This document shows positions 11,100 through 22,310 of a stretch of DNA of 64,000 nt, one piece after another. The notes under the pieces were generated by a model that saw nothing but the letters and a program-made list of their open reading frames with translations, was not told the DNA's origin and ran no database searches. The stretch covers positions 221,891,517 to 221,955,516 of the forward strand of contig JARDYH010000004.1 in assembly GCA_029215795.1 (NCBI GenBank), written 5' to 3'. Numbering within the stretch: the stretch's first letter is position 1; every line of letters begins with the position of its first letter. Source of the stretch: Anniella stebbinsi (Eukaryota > Chordata > Lepidosauria > Squamata > Anniellidae). The translations under genes and the position numbers were made by a program.

Positions 11100-11985
11100 G
11101 TAGAGATGTGAAGGCCCAGAAAAAAAAACCCCAAATTGAAAAAAAAATGCCCCCCCCCCCCCCCCCGGTTTTTTAGAAGTCTTTTTTTTGTTCCCCTGCC
11201 CAAAAAAAATTGGAAAAAAAAATGAAGAAAAAAAATGGATTATGGAATGTTTTATTTTAGCGTGATGAATAAAATGGTTAAGACAGTGTGTTCATATATT
11301 TACTTCTCCAAATGACTTCTAAAAACTATGTGCAGTATCAGATTATTACAATTTCTGTGCACCGAGGACAAGGTTGCAAACTGAGACTACAGCTCTCAAA
11401 TACAAGAGCAGGATGCATTTCTGCCTCTAGGGGGCTCTGCCATTGAAGCAGAGACTGAAACTGATAGTGATAGCTCAGAAAATGAGTCTGATTAAATTTC
11501 ATGCATATTCATTGAATCTTGGTCCCCCTTTTTTCTCAGTTCTTTTTATGGGAATGGGTGCTTTATGTCTGCTTGACACTGTGGAGGACTAGCAGAGACA
11601 TAAATAATTTTCCTTGTTACTAATGTTAATGGTTTCTTCTGTTTGTTTGTAATTGTTTTTTTTTTTTGCCTGCTCCTCATAACCTGGCAAAACCAAAGAG
11701 TTTCCTTACAGTTCAGGAGTAAATCCAATTTGTAATAACTGCTTGAATGCACTATACTTTTAATATTCCAAATGTGATAATTTTATGCCAAACCAACTTG
11801 TACATTATTATGATTGATGTTCCTAAAGTAACAAAATGATGTTCTGTAAAAAGTGCTAATGTTGTATTTTTTTAAAAAAAATTTCCCAAAAGTTTCCATT
11901 TCCCCCCAACCCCCCCCCCCCCCCAGAAAAAAAATGGTTTTTTCCCTTGGCTTCAAAATTTAAAGAATTTTTACATCTCTAGCTA
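11100..11985. mobile_element. Possible foldback element with two poly-C tracts
   Basis: The outer sequences 'gtagagatgtgaaggcc' and 'tttttacatctctagct' form a loose inverted pair. Next to both ends lie mirror-like blocks of A-runs and long C-runs (11151-11166 and around 11910-11924). It may be one diverged element with a ~700 bp interior, or two fragments. A similar edge occurs at 49760. Confidence 0.35.
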
Positions 11986-12073
11986 TGGTTGTAATAAACC
12001 CTTCTTGCTTTCAGATTTCCCTTTTTCTGCCTTGACTAATGTAATTCTGAGTTATTGTTTTACTCTTGTTCAG

Positions 12074-12248
12074 ATTCTGTGGAGGTTTAATCAAAGACAT
12101 CAAGAGGAAAGCCCCTTTCTTTCCCAGTGACTTCTATGACGCAATCAACATCCAAGCCCTGTCCGCCATCCTCTTCATTTATCTGGCTACTGTAACCAAC
12201 GCCATCACTTTTGGAGGGTTGCTGGGAGACGCAACGGAAAACATGCAG
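12074..12248 (+). CDS. SLC4A4: SLC4A4 exon E5: start of membrane domain, TM1
   Basis: This 175 bp exon lies between AG (12072-12073) and GT (12249-12250). It encodes [16 protein letters not shown], then an amphipathic entry segment and TM1 ([17 protein letters not shown]), ending GDATENMQ. The Ser of QALSAIL aligns with human S427 (S427L disease mutation, TM1) and is kept. [11 protein letters not shown] replaces human FASDFYDALNI. Confidence 0.97.
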
Positions 12249-12295
12249 GTTAGCCATAGTTCTGAATAATCCAGCTCAAGCCTCTGTAATTGCAA

Positions 12296-12495
12296 AGGGG
12301 GACGGTGTGGCTCAGAGGCAGAGCGCAGGCTTAGCATGCAAAAGGCCCCAGGTTCAATCTCCAGCATCTCCAGTTAGGGTTGGGAAAATTCTTGCCTGAA
12401 ACCCTGGAGGATGACTGTCAGTCAGGGTTGACCATGATAGGCTAGATAGACCAATGGCCTAACTGAGTATAAGTCAGCTTCCTATATTCCTGTGC
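12296..12495 (+). mobile_element. tRNA-derived SINE, near full length (Sauria type)
   Basis: The A box 'gtggctcagaggcagag', the B box 'ggttcaatctcc', the tRNA-unrelated body 'ctgaaaccctggagga', and the end 'gtcagcttcctatatt' are all present. Polymerase III promoter boxes are inherited from a tRNA. It begins ~50 bp downstream of exon E5. Confidence 0.8.
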
Positions 12496-12510
12496 AATGG
12501 GATGGACTTA

Positions 12511-13004
12511 GGGCTCATCTATACCTATGAGCCTTCCGGGAGGGAGAGGGAGGATCCAGGGCTTACCTGCTTCCAGGATCGTCCCCTTGCGTGCACACAC
12601 CCGCGCGACATCCTGGAAATCATGAGGGATGTTGCGGGGGCCATTTTTTTGGTCGAAAACAGACAGGAGCACAATTGCGCTCCACCGCAAGTAAATAATA
12701 AAAAAAAAACACCTTGAAACTGCTCCCCCCACCCGTAATGGGCACGGACTGCCTCCGTGCAGCTCCTTGCCAGTTTTCAGAGCCCCACTACTCGTGGGGA
12801 AGAAGGGATGACCTGTGATCTCATGTCATACCAGCCGCAGTCCTTGGCGGTGTCCCGGGACCGTGGAAAAACCAGGAAAACCAGTTATTCCATGGAAAGT
12901 CTCTGGTTGTCCCTGCTTGACCCCAGGATCCCCTGAACGTCATTTGGATGCACAGGGACGACCTAGAGACAACCCCGGGATATATACATGGTGTAGACAT
13001 GGCC
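12511..13004 (-). mobile_element. GGCC-end transposon, copy 1 (3-bp duplication TTA)
   Basis: Ends gggctcatctatacc / gtgtagacatggcc are flanked by TTA at 12508-12510 and 13005-13007. The interior is GC-rich with 'gatgcacagggacgacc' and 'ccgtggaaaaacc', shared with the copies at 15108, 19227, 29825, 51403 and 54957. The orientation is opposite to 15108. Confidence 0.75.
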
Positions 13005-13686
13005 TTAGTGAATGTATCATTTTCTATGGCCACATCTAACAACTCCATCTTATGGTCTGCTGATAAAAGCAAAAAAATGGATAGGATAAGGAGGAAGAGC
13101 TCTTGTACCCGTGCACTGTTGTAAGGCATGGTGTTGCGCTGTTCTAGTAAGACACTTGCGTGTTGCATCTGTTTAGTGGCTTTGGATTGTGCAGCTCCAC
13201 TGATCCTGGGGCAGCTGTATCATGCAAGTTCTTGCGTACATCAGTTGTGGGAGGAAAGGCAGAATGGAGGAGGGCTGGACATGTAGGGGCAATGATATAA
13301 ATAGCCTTCCGTATATATCCACAGGATACATTTGCACATGTTTTGCAACAATAAAACAAGAACATTAATTCAAACAAGCCCCATGGCCAGTAGCCCAAAT
13401 TGACCACTGTGTGCCAGGTAGGAAAAAGAGCATGGTGGCTATTGGCTGTTACAGTAGCATCACCTCTCAAGCATCCATATGATTGGATTATATCTCAGGC
13501 AGCCCTTAACTTCCACGTTTTGTGAAGTGGTCCTTTTTAAAATTACGGCAGCGGTGGTAGTTAAGAGCATGGGTTGGCAATAGGGTGGTAGTCAGGACAC
13601 TCGCAGCGAGAACGCAGCCTGCAAAGGAAATCATTGAAGGAGTTTCACTCTGGAAAAGTTTTTTTAAACAACGTGTGTGGATATAC

Positions 13687-13723
13687 AGCTCCTGAGGAAG
13701 GATGCACTCTGAAACGTTGAGCT
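13687..13723 (+). ncRNA. Hammerhead-ribozyme-like motif
   Basis: The conserved core CUGAGGA (13692-13698) and GAAA (13711-13714) are separated by a short stem-loop (A-U, G-C, G-U pairs). They are bracketed by a perfect 5-bp stem I: AGCTC (13687-13691) with GAGCT (13719-13723). Between them lies CGUU, giving the short palindromic stem III (ACGU) and a GUU site expected of a dimer-forming type I hammerhead. This is a motif match by eye; self-cleavage is inferred, and the weak stem II argues for a decayed copy. Confidence 0.45.
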
Positions 13724-14660
13724 TTTAACTTTAAATAATAATAAAAAAACACGTCAAACAGCACCAGACTTTTTGTCTTTTTCCTACTGTTCACCCTAAT
13801 GAGAAAACTGTTCATCGCTTGAGGCCAAGATCCTCAAAGCTTGTGGGATAGGGCAGGGAAGGAACAACACAATACGTCAGAGTGCAACATTAATCTCTCT
13901 GCTTTATGATGGCTAGTCGGTATCAGACAGATGATGGGTGGATGATCAACCAGTATTCCACCTCTATTTTTTTTTTATAAATGGGATTAAATATTTTGAG
14001 AGGCTACATCCTCAGATTTGGAAGCCCCGTAATCCCAGACATGCAAGATGTGGTGAGGTTACTTAGAGGCTCATGAAAGGCACTCTGCACATGCTCTCTG
14101 TGATTCAGAACTGGCCTCCGGCATTCAAAATGAATTCTGGGTCTAAGCCCCGGCAAACTCAGATTAAGCCCTGAAATATTATCTACGTAGATTTAACCTA
14201 ATGCTAACATTTCCACCAGAAACGCACAAAGGATGCTTTGCAAGCAAAATGTTTTACCTTTAAAACAGGAACTCCCTACTGGCCTGCACAGGGGTGGGGG
14301 GTGGGGCGAAATCCCGTAAGTAACTTTTCAGTTCCGTATCAAGTCTTCAGCAAACCTAAACAAACTTAATCAATTTACACGGAACTCCAGGAGATGGAGA
14401 GACAAAGTATTATCAAGTACAATAAATACTGGTCTTGCTCTTACTGCTCAAATATTTGTTTTCACCATGGAGGAAGTTAGCTTAACAAATACCTCTCATT
14501 TACTTCTTCCAGAGCCTCCTGGTCTGGAAGGTGTCTGTCCTTTAATTTTTATTTTTTTAAGGTCCCCCCTTTTTGCTGCTTAGTTTTGGGAACCTCAGCT
14601 CTGGGTTGTTCGTTTGTTTGTTTGTTTGCTTTTTGTTTGGTCTCCCGGTTGGCTTCTGTT

Positions 14661-14678
14661 CCCCCCCCCCCCCCCCCC
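14661..14678. repeat. Poly-C tract
   Basis: A pure C run of about 18 bases. Similar runs occur at 11151, 15187 (G), 17211 and 43932. Confidence 0.9.
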
Positions 14679-15107
14679 AGATCTTCCTGGTTGACGCAAA
14701 TATTACATTTTTAGACATTTAAGTGAATTATGCAGATGAGCCCTCCTGTGTGAGAGGGGGAGTCCTGAGTGTAGGTTATTTTAACCTTCAAAAATCATGA
14801 TCGGGATGTGTTAAAATTCTGGGATGGGGGGGGGGAAATGTTTGTGGTAGTGGAATTAACCTTTTGTGGGGAAGGGGCTCAATTTCATGGCCGCTGCTAA
14901 GATGTGAGCTAGTTGGGCCTTTGCCCTGGGTTTTGTGAGGTGGGGAGAGGGCAGGGAGGTTTTCAGAGACCGTGGGAAAGAGTGTGTTAACTCTGGAGAT
15001 GGAGATAGCGTCCAATATGAAACACACACCCCTCCCTTCTCCCAGTGCATTCTGTAAGACAGGCAGGGAGGAGGGCCACTCAAAGAGAAGGATGGGCAGG
15101 AATCTCA

Positions 15108-15602
15108 GGCCGTTTCTACACTGGCCATTTTTTGCGGAATTGTCCCTGGGTTGTCCCTGTGCGTGCAAATGGCACGCATGGACGGGGGGGGGGGGGGGGG
15201 GAAGGACACGGCTTTTCCCTGGGAAAACCCAATTCTTCCCGCGGTCCCGGGAACGTCCTGAGACCATGGGAGGTGTGGGTGCCCATCCCAGCTGGGGCAC
15301 GGCTTCGTGCCCATCAGGGGAGAGGGGGGAAGCAAGCCAGCCATTCCCAGGATGGCGGAGTGGAGTGCCCCCCCCCCCCGATTTCTGGGGATATTTTTTT
15401 TAAAAAAACGCTCACCTTCGATGGAGCGCAAGTGTGCTCTTTGGATCCATTTTAAAAAATGGTGGGCGCGACGGTGCGATGTCCCAGGAGGAAGCCAGGA
15501 CATCACACTTCCTGGTTTAGAAGGAGGAGGGCGATCCCGGAAGCAGGTATGTCCAGGATTGTCCCCCCTCCCTCCTCTACACCTGTAGGTGTAAAAAGGG
15601 CC
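15108..15602 (+). mobile_element. GGCC-end transposon, copy 2 (3-bp duplication TCA)
   Basis: Ends ggccgtttctacac / gtgtaaaaagggcc have TCA on both sides (15105-15107, 15603-15605). It is 495 bp, very GC- and CpG-rich, with 'ttgtccctgtgcgtg' near the left end and 'gatcccggaagcagg' near the right. Long open frames on both strands (up to 170 codons) reflect base composition and are not shared between copies. Confidence 0.8.
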
Positions 15603-15903
15603 TCAGAGATGCTGGTCTTTTGACTAGAGCCAAACCCTGGCTCAATTAGTGAGATGCTGATATTGCTCACTCAGTCCCATACCTATGTGGCAGAATTAGT
15701 CTCAGGAAGGCCGAAAACCAATCCACATAAGCTGGAGTTCCCAAGTACATCCACCAGTCCTTGGAGAATAATTTCCCAGAAACAACAGGCAAAGCAGGAC
15801 ATGGTGGAAAGTTCAGGCTGCTTGTTGGGTCCCGTTCTAGCACTCCAAGACAGGAAAATTGGTAAGGAAGTAAATCTGCTGGTGAGAGCTTTGGGGTGAA
15901 GGC

Positions 15904-16223
15904 TAGGGAGACTATATGAAAAGGAGGACAGGGCTACTATATCTTTAACAGTCATGTAGAAAAGGGAATTTCAGCAGGTGTTATTTGTATGCATGCAGCA
16001 CCTGGTGAAATTCCCTCTTCATCACAACAGTTAAAGCTGCAGGAGCCCTGCCCTCTTTTGTATCTGGTCACTCTAGTATAGCTCCTGCAGCTTTAATTGT
16101 TGTGTTGAAGAGGGAATTTCACAAGGTGCTGCATGCCTACAAATTACACTTGCTGAAATTCCCTTTTCTACACAGCTGTTAAAGATATAGGAGCAATGTC
16201 CTCCTTTCCGTAGGATCACCCTA
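15904..16223. mobile_element. hAT-type foldback element, copy 1 (8-bp duplication)
   Basis: A 320 bp near-palindrome. Arms share 'aaagggaatttcagcaggtg', 'gcatgcagcacctgg' and 'aaattccctcttcatcac' in inverted order. The ends are tagggagact / gatcaccct-a. The flanks GTGAAGGC (15896-15903 and 16224-16231) are a perfect 8-bp target duplication, as made by hAT transposases. Confidence 0.9.
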
Positions 16224-16339
16224 GTGAAGGCAGGCACAAAAACAGGCACAGAATGAGTAGCACAACTAGTCTTATGAAAGGGACACGATTCTGCATCAGT
16301 TGTCTGGCTCAAGAAGAGCCTCTCTGTGTACAGCACATC

Positions 16340-16465
16340 CTTCCCCAACCTGGTGACCTCCAGATGCTTTGGAGAACCCTTACCATTCCTGACCTTTCAT
16401 CATGCTGGCTGGGGCTGATGGGAGCTGTAGTCCAAAACAGCTGGAAGGCCCCAGGTTGAGGAAGA
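16340..16465. mobile_element. Foldback MITE, CCAACCTGGT family
   Basis: Ends ccttccccaacctggtg / ccccaggttgaggaag. The centre holds 'catgctggctggggctgatg' and 'gagctgtagtccaaaac', a clear member of the family. Confidence 0.75.
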
Positions 16466-17904
16466 GTTGTATAGCAGATGGGCATGGGGAGAGAATTGTA
16501 TTGCATCCACTCTGGGTGCACCTGACCCTCATCCAGGCCCACCAGATGCCCACAGGAGTTTGCAATCCTTGCAGTGTAGAGAAGTCCAAATCACAAAGTC
16601 AGTTCCCAGATGGCATATAGGTTAACAACCCCACAGTTGGTTCCATGTGGGATTTCACACACATATAGTCACTGTGCAAACTTTATGGCCTTGTGTGGAA
16701 GTCCAGCAGGCCCAAAAGTGTGGGACAGACATTCCTAGAAGGGATGTCCGTTGCTTAGGAATCTGGCCCTTTTGGGGTTCAACAGACTTCCGCTTCCTGC
16801 CTGACTCCGCTTGCCTTTGTGAGCCAAGCCATGGGTTTTCCCTGTACTTTGGGTAGTTTTTACAATGTTTTGACGGGCCACAATTTGTGCAAGTTGGAAA
16901 AAAAAAACATGGAAAATCTGCTAAGTGGCCAGAATCGTTGCAGACCGAGTCGGGACAGGTAATGAGTGGGGGGCTGAACCAATTTAAAGCTTATTGAATT
17001 CTATCTTCTAAACAGATTCCTTCAGCATCCCTAATCCCAAGGGGGTAGAGCAGGCAGGCAGGTGGGCAGGTGTGATCCTGTTCCCTCATTGCCTCTACCC
17101 TCATTGACGTCTGCCCAAACTTAGACAATGTCATTTGCAAATCCATTATTTCCTCTGTGTCTGTTCAATAGAACTGTGCTATTTGCATGTGATGACGCAC
17201 TGGAACTCCCCCCCCCCCCCCCCCCCCATGAAGGCTCTTCCTTATCTTTGCAAATAAGACTTTTGAGGAAAGTAGATTCTTGGGAACTGTGTTACATTCT
17301 GTGTATTTTGTTCTTTTGTATAGTAGCTAGTTCAATATTAGCACTGTCGCAGAAGTACTTGACGAATTTATTGTTGCTGTGCCTGAGTATTTTGACTCTG
17401 AAACAGAGAACGAGAGGATGTTTGCTGCTGATAGGGCTGGTGGTTTTGGTTTCTGAGGCCTTGAATCGAGGCTTAGTGTTTCTGAGAAAGTAGGCCTCTT
17501 TTAGCTATAGAATACTTTAAACTGTGTAAAACAAAAGAGAGGTTTATTCATTTATAGCATGGACGGGCAACCCAAAGACCCATTTTTTTTAAAAAAAGGA
17601 TTTTGAATACCATTTAAGAGGATGAAGGAATAGGGCCGACTTCACCTGGTGCCAAGAAGATAACTGAGGTGGTACCAAGCAAATATTTCCAGAAAGAGTT
17701 TTGACTGCCTCTGTGGAGAACTCCCTCTCCGTAGTAACCACCAACCTGACCCACGAAGGTCCAGTTTTTGAAAAATAATCAAAATAAGTTATTAAAGTGA
17801 GTTTAGGGGCTTTTAATATGATTGATTTCGCTACACAGGCCCCAAACAAATATTCACAGGGTCAGGCTTAGGGCCTGCCTACCTGACAATTACCATTAAT
17901 CTGA

Positions 17905-18220
17905 TAGGGTGACCATATGAAAAAGAGGACCGGGCTCCTGTATCTTTAACAGTTGTATTGAAAGGGGAATTTCAGCAGGTGTCATTTGTATGCATGCAGC
18001 ACCTGTTGTAATTCCGTCTTCATCACAACTGTTAAAGTGGCAGGAGCCCTGCCCTCTTGATCAGATACAAAAGAGGGCAGGGCTCCTGCAACTTTAACTG
18101 TTGTGATGAAGAGGGAATTTCACCAGGTGCTGCATGCATGCAAATGACACCTGCTGAAATTCCCTTTCTCTATATAAATGTTAAAGATACAGGAGCCCTC
18201 CTTTTCATACGGTCACCCTG
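17905..18220. mobile_element. hAT-type foldback element, copy 2
   Basis: Ends tagggtgaccatatg / atacggtcaccctg. It is almost fully self-complementary, with the same arms as the copy at 15904. Only TCTGA is shared between flanks, so the duplication is degraded. Confidence 0.85.
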
Positions 18221-19226
18221 TCTGAGCCAGCCTAGGACTAGGAAATGTTCTGGACTTGGCCAGTGCTGTGTGCTTTCAAAAATGTAATCCTCTGTTTTTA
18301 TTGCTTTTGTAAAACCAATAACTTTTGCTACTAAGAGTTTTGCTTACATTTAATTAAATGAAATACCTCAGCCAATCTATCCAATTCAGTGCTCCAGTTA
18401 TCTCTTACTGCTCTTCATCCTGCTGGCTTAAATATTCTGCGGCTGTTCGGGAACTTTGTGAAGTTCCTTTATTTGTCATTCCTCATGTTTCTAAACAGGA
18501 AAGGGAAATTATTGTGTCCACAAAAGTTGGAATCTATGACTTACTGTGAAGGGTATCTGATATAACTTCTTTCTTAGCATTGCAATGTGTCATGAAGAAA
18601 GGTTTGTTTGCTTTGCAACGTGGCCTGTAACTTAACTCTTTTTTTCATGGGAAGACAAATCTTAAAGCCGCCTCCTCTGACCTGGTGACCTCCCCACCAT
18701 TCCCATCAGGCAGGTCATTGGTCCGTTAGCTGGGGATGATGGGAGGTGTAAGGAAGCCTGCCTTCAAGAAACATGTTTTAAAATTGTACTTGGCTGCATA
18801 AAAATCCTCCACTTGCTAGGTAAAAATCCCCTTTTGCTTGTCTTATGAGGCACGAGTTCGTGGATTAAGGAAGTTGCATGAGGAGAGGGGTAGTCTGTGG
18901 AAAGATTTTCAGACATGCAGGGATCTGACAGGACCCTTGAAACATCTGAAATTAAGCCTGTAAGTTTCCCCCTTTAAATGGAATGATACTGAACCAGCAA
19001 TCCATGGCGACATAATACTAAACAGTGGTTTAGCGTTACAATCACAAATAACAGTGAACTTTAGACTCCTGCTTCTTTCCTCCTCCATCACACCCATGAG
19101 AAGATCTGAAGTATCCACTCAACTAATAAGTATAACTCATTACATCTGAACTGGGAGAACTGATTAGTTTATGGTAGGTTAACAAGCCATCATTAGTTTG
19201 ATCTTGGCTTGTTTGAACAAGCCATA

Positions 19227-19749
19227 GGCCCTTTCTACACCTACAGGTGTAGAAGGCTGGAGGGGCGTCAAACCCGAAAGTGCCTACTTTTGGGTTCGTC
19301 GCCCTAATGCGCACTATTCGTGCAACGTCCCAGGCGCCATTTTTTTAAGCAAGAAGAGTGCACGAGCGCTCCAGCGAAGAACTGTGTAAGTTTTTAAAAA
19401 ACAAAAAAAATGCGCGTGATCCGGCCCCCTTCCCTCCGCCATCCTGGGGATGGTGATTTTGCTCTCCCTCCTCTCCTGATGGCCATGGAGCCATGCGGTG
19501 TGGCTCCATGGCCATTTGTGGTGCTGTGCTTACTCGTGCGTAAGTGCAGCAGCACTGGGGTGGGCTGCTACATTCTTCCACGGTCTCGGGAACTTCCCAG
19601 GACCGTGGAAAAATCGGGATTTTTCTGGTTCCTGAGAACCAGGAAAAATCCCATCCCCCCTCTCCCCCCGGGACTCCCTGTGCATCATTTGGACACACAG
19701 GGAGCAGCCAGGGTCCATCCCAGGCGTTTGGCCTGGTGTGGAAAGGGCC
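19227..19749 (-). mobile_element. GGCC-end transposon, copy 3 (ATA/ATG flanks)
   Basis: Ends ggccctttctacacc / ggtgtggaaagggcc. Flanks are ATA (19224-19226) and ATG (19750-19752), an imperfect duplication. The interior carries 'ctccatggccatttgtgg' and a GC-rich 'actccctgtgcatcattt' block near the right end. Confidence 0.75.
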
Positions 19750-19854
19750 ATGGTACAACAAAGGACTCTGGTTAGTCTGAAAGCAGAAACAAAAACGACT
19801 GATCTCTTCTGTGTAGCTGTGCTGGAAAAGGAAGAGAGGAATAGTAGGAGTTCA

Positions 19855-20030
19855 TGAGCCTGATGCTCACCAGTTGCTGGGGAACATGGGTGGGAGGTTG
19901 CTGCTGCACCGTGTCCTGCTGTGTTGGTCCCTGGTCGACAGCTGGTTGGCTGCTGTGTGAACAGAGTGCTGGGCTAGATGGAGCCTTGGTCTGATCCAGC
20001 AGGGCTCTTCTTATGTTCTTATGCTGTTGG
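19855..20030 (+). mobile_element. CR1-like LINE 3' end
   Basis: It contains 'ccagttgctggggaacatg', 'gtgtgaacagagtgctggg' and 'cttcttatgttcttatg', a plus-strand copy of the subfamily at 3602. Confidence 0.75.
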
Positions 20031-20744
20031 TGCATGTAACGGTAAACGAATCATGTCCAAAGAGGGCCAGCAAGTCAGCAGTTTTCAGAAGTTCCTGCTG
20101 CACTAAAGAACACCCAGTCTTCTGAAAGCGAGTGATATCTCTCTGTTAAATTACAGTATAGTTATGTTACAAGTAAAACCGGCAACGTATGAACCTTGAG
20201 TCCCTAAATCAGAACTAAATAGTCTGTAGGCCATTGCAAAGGATCCTGGGAATTGTAGATTTCATTTTTTTTTAAAAAAAGTATGGCTCTTGCCCTCAGT
20301 GTGGCAGAGAAACTTACTTAGATCACCCATCTGTTGTGTTCTCAAAAGTTCTGAAGCTGTGAGGCAGAGAGAACAAAACTTTCAATGATTAGTCTTTCGT
20401 GTTTTACTGATCCTAAGCAAGCCCGCTAAAATTTTTTGTATGATTTTTAAAATAAGTTTCGAATATTTGGAGGAGTCTAACAGCTCTTTATCTCCTGAGC
20501 TGGCTGGAAGTCTCCACTGTTGAGAGCCAGCCTTCTGTACTACAATAAGTAACTTTTTCTAAGTTTTTATACATACAAGTTGAACGTTTCCTTTTTATGC
20601 CGATCAGTATTGTTATCGCCGTAGAGGGGAAGGCGGGGGAAGCTGAAGCTGAGAGTTTGGCTTTCTGAAGGCCACCTAGTAAGTTCATGGCAGATGTGAG
20701 AATTGAAATGACTTATAGCTCAGCCTTCTAAGCTCAGCCGTCTA

Positions 20745-21146
20745 CACTACGCTTGACATCTAAGGTCCTCCTCCTCTGGGTGCCTACTCTGAGGGAGGCT
20801 CAGAAGATGGCAACAAGGGAGAAGGCCTTCCCGGTGGTGCCCTGCCCCCAATTATGGAATGACCTCCTTGAGGAAGCCCGCTTGGCGTCAACATTGCTAT
20901 CTTTTCGGCGCCAGGACAAGACTTTTCTCTTTACCCAAGCATTTGACAGCATGTGATGAGTTTTAATTGATCCTGGATCTGTTTTTCTAGGTTTGGCTGA
21001 TTGCTCAAAGTTGCTTTCAGATGTATGTAGTCTTTGTGTATAGTGTCTCTTGTGTGCTTTTATGTTTTTTATTTTTATATAATGTTCTTAATGTTTTAAT
21101 CTTTTTGTAAAATGCCCAGAGAGCTTTGGCTACGGGGTGGTATAGA

Positions 21147-21188
<42 letters not shown>
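20745..21188 (+). mobile_element. L2-like LINE 3' end with (AAT)n tail
   Basis: The remnant frame reads ALLLWVPTLREAQKM-like, then LWNDLLEEARLAS, then the tail 'gcccagagagctttggct' and (AAT)n at 21151-21188. It is directly joined to the R4-like remnant at 21189. Confidence 0.75.
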
Positions 21189-21189
<1 letters not shown>

Positions 21190-21400
21190 CATCACATCAA
21201 AAAACTATACAGAAAACCTTCAGAAACTGGGCCTACCAAAATACATCCACACCAACATCCAGAAAGCGGTCATACTTAAAACATGTTCAATAGCCAGGAA
21301 GTTCCTGAATCAGAAAAAGACAGCATGACTTGGCAAAGCCCATCATGTCTGTCTAGGAGAAAAGAGAGGTCATCATCATCACCATCATCATCTACCTTGC
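21189..21400 (+). mobile_element. R4/Dong-type LINE 3' end
   Basis: It translates to ENLQKLGLPKYIHTNIQ and KAVILKTCS followed by a stop, the same peptide as the minus-strand copy near 57045-57170. It is truncated at its 5' end within an AAT repeat and ends at a TCA/CAT microsatellite (21370-21395). Confidence 0.75.
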
Positions 21401-21582
21401 CACACCTAAATGACCGCATCTCCCTACTGATCCAGATTTTCCATGCAGGGGGAAGAAATGATCTTACTGTGGCATGGAGGCTTCCCATCCTGCCCTGTGT
21501 AATCATTGCCAGTCCTTTGAGAATGGAGTAAAAAATGAAACTGCTAGTGAAGTGCCTTTACCTGTTGCTGTCTCTGTCCTAG

Positions 21583-21716
21583 GGCGTGTTGGAAAGCTTT
21601 CTTGGCACAGCAGTGACGGGGGCTCTCTTTTGCCTTTTTGCCGGCCAGCCGCTCACGATCCTGAGTAGCACTGGACCTGTCTTGGTCTTCGAACGGCTTT
21701 TATTTAACTTTAGCAA
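21583..21716 (+). CDS. SLC4A4: SLC4A4 exon E6: TM2-TM3, contains T485/G486
   Basis: This 134 bp exon lies between AG (21581-21582) and GT (21717-21718). It reads [15 protein letters not shown], then [16 protein letters not shown] and [13 protein letters not shown] plus two bases of a Lys codon. It covers TM2 and the half-helix TM3 that lines the ion site in SLC4 structures. T485 and G486 equivalents (in SSTGP) are intact. It is preceded by the 9.3 kb intron. Confidence 0.97.
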
Positions 21717-21777
21717 GTAAGTACAAGAGGGTGGGGTGGGGTGGGAGCGCTGATGCTTCTGGAAGAATGCCCTAGAA

Positions 21778-21888
21778 TGCCCTTCCCCAACCTGGTGCCG
21801 TCCAGATGCAGTGGCCATGCTGGCTGGGGATAATGGGAGTTGCAGTCCAACACATCTGGAGGATACCCAGTTAGGGAAGTCTGCCCTA
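21778..21888. mobile_element. Foldback MITE, CCAACCTGGT family
   Basis: Ends ccttccccaacctggtg / acccagttagggaagtc. Contains 'ccatgctggctggggataat' and 'gagttgcagtccaacac'. It lies just downstream of exon E6. Confidence 0.75.
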
Positions 21889-22199
21889 GAAGAAAAGAGG
21901 CAGATATGTAAAGGGGATGAAATCTGCACATGTAATCTGGTGCAAATGGGAGATTACAGTTACGCAGTGGAGTCTTCCTATTATACAACGGAGAGGAGGA
22001 AGAGGGATTCTGTCATCACACTTCCTGCAGTAGCTTTAGGGTATTTCCTAATCACAAGAAAATGCAAGTTTGAGTGGCTTATTCCTTCCTGGCTTCCTCT
22101 CCACTAAGGTCACAAAGGAGAGAAGCAGCATGAATCTATCGGTCGCCAATAGATTAACCCAGGAGAACTCCTGTTTGCTGGAAGAAATTCCGCTGACCC

Positions 22200-22310
22200 T
22201 TCTTTCTACCCCAAGAAGAAGGCCTTAAGATAAAGGACAGGCTGAAACACGTCGGGCTTCCTGGCAATAAATATATTTTGCATCCCGAGAAGGTGTTTCT
22301 TTCCTTTGTG
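22200..22310 (+). mobile_element. Fragment of hammerhead-like foldback family
   Basis: 'gaagaaggcctt', 'caggctgaaacacgtcgggc', 'caataaata' and 'ttgcatcccgagaa' match the right arm at 45253-45330. The CTG of the core is lost (ccaagaaga), but a GTC site followed by GGGC is kept. Confidence 0.55.

Noticed and set aside
12296..12495. tRNA gene
   Set aside because: A and B boxes are present, but no cloverleaf with acceptor stem can be formed, and the sequence continues into a SINE body seen at other sites.
14788..15506. Several overlapping 130-170 codon frames on both strands
   Set aside because: They lie in or beside the CpG-rich GGCC-family element; simultaneous openness on both strands is a composition effect.
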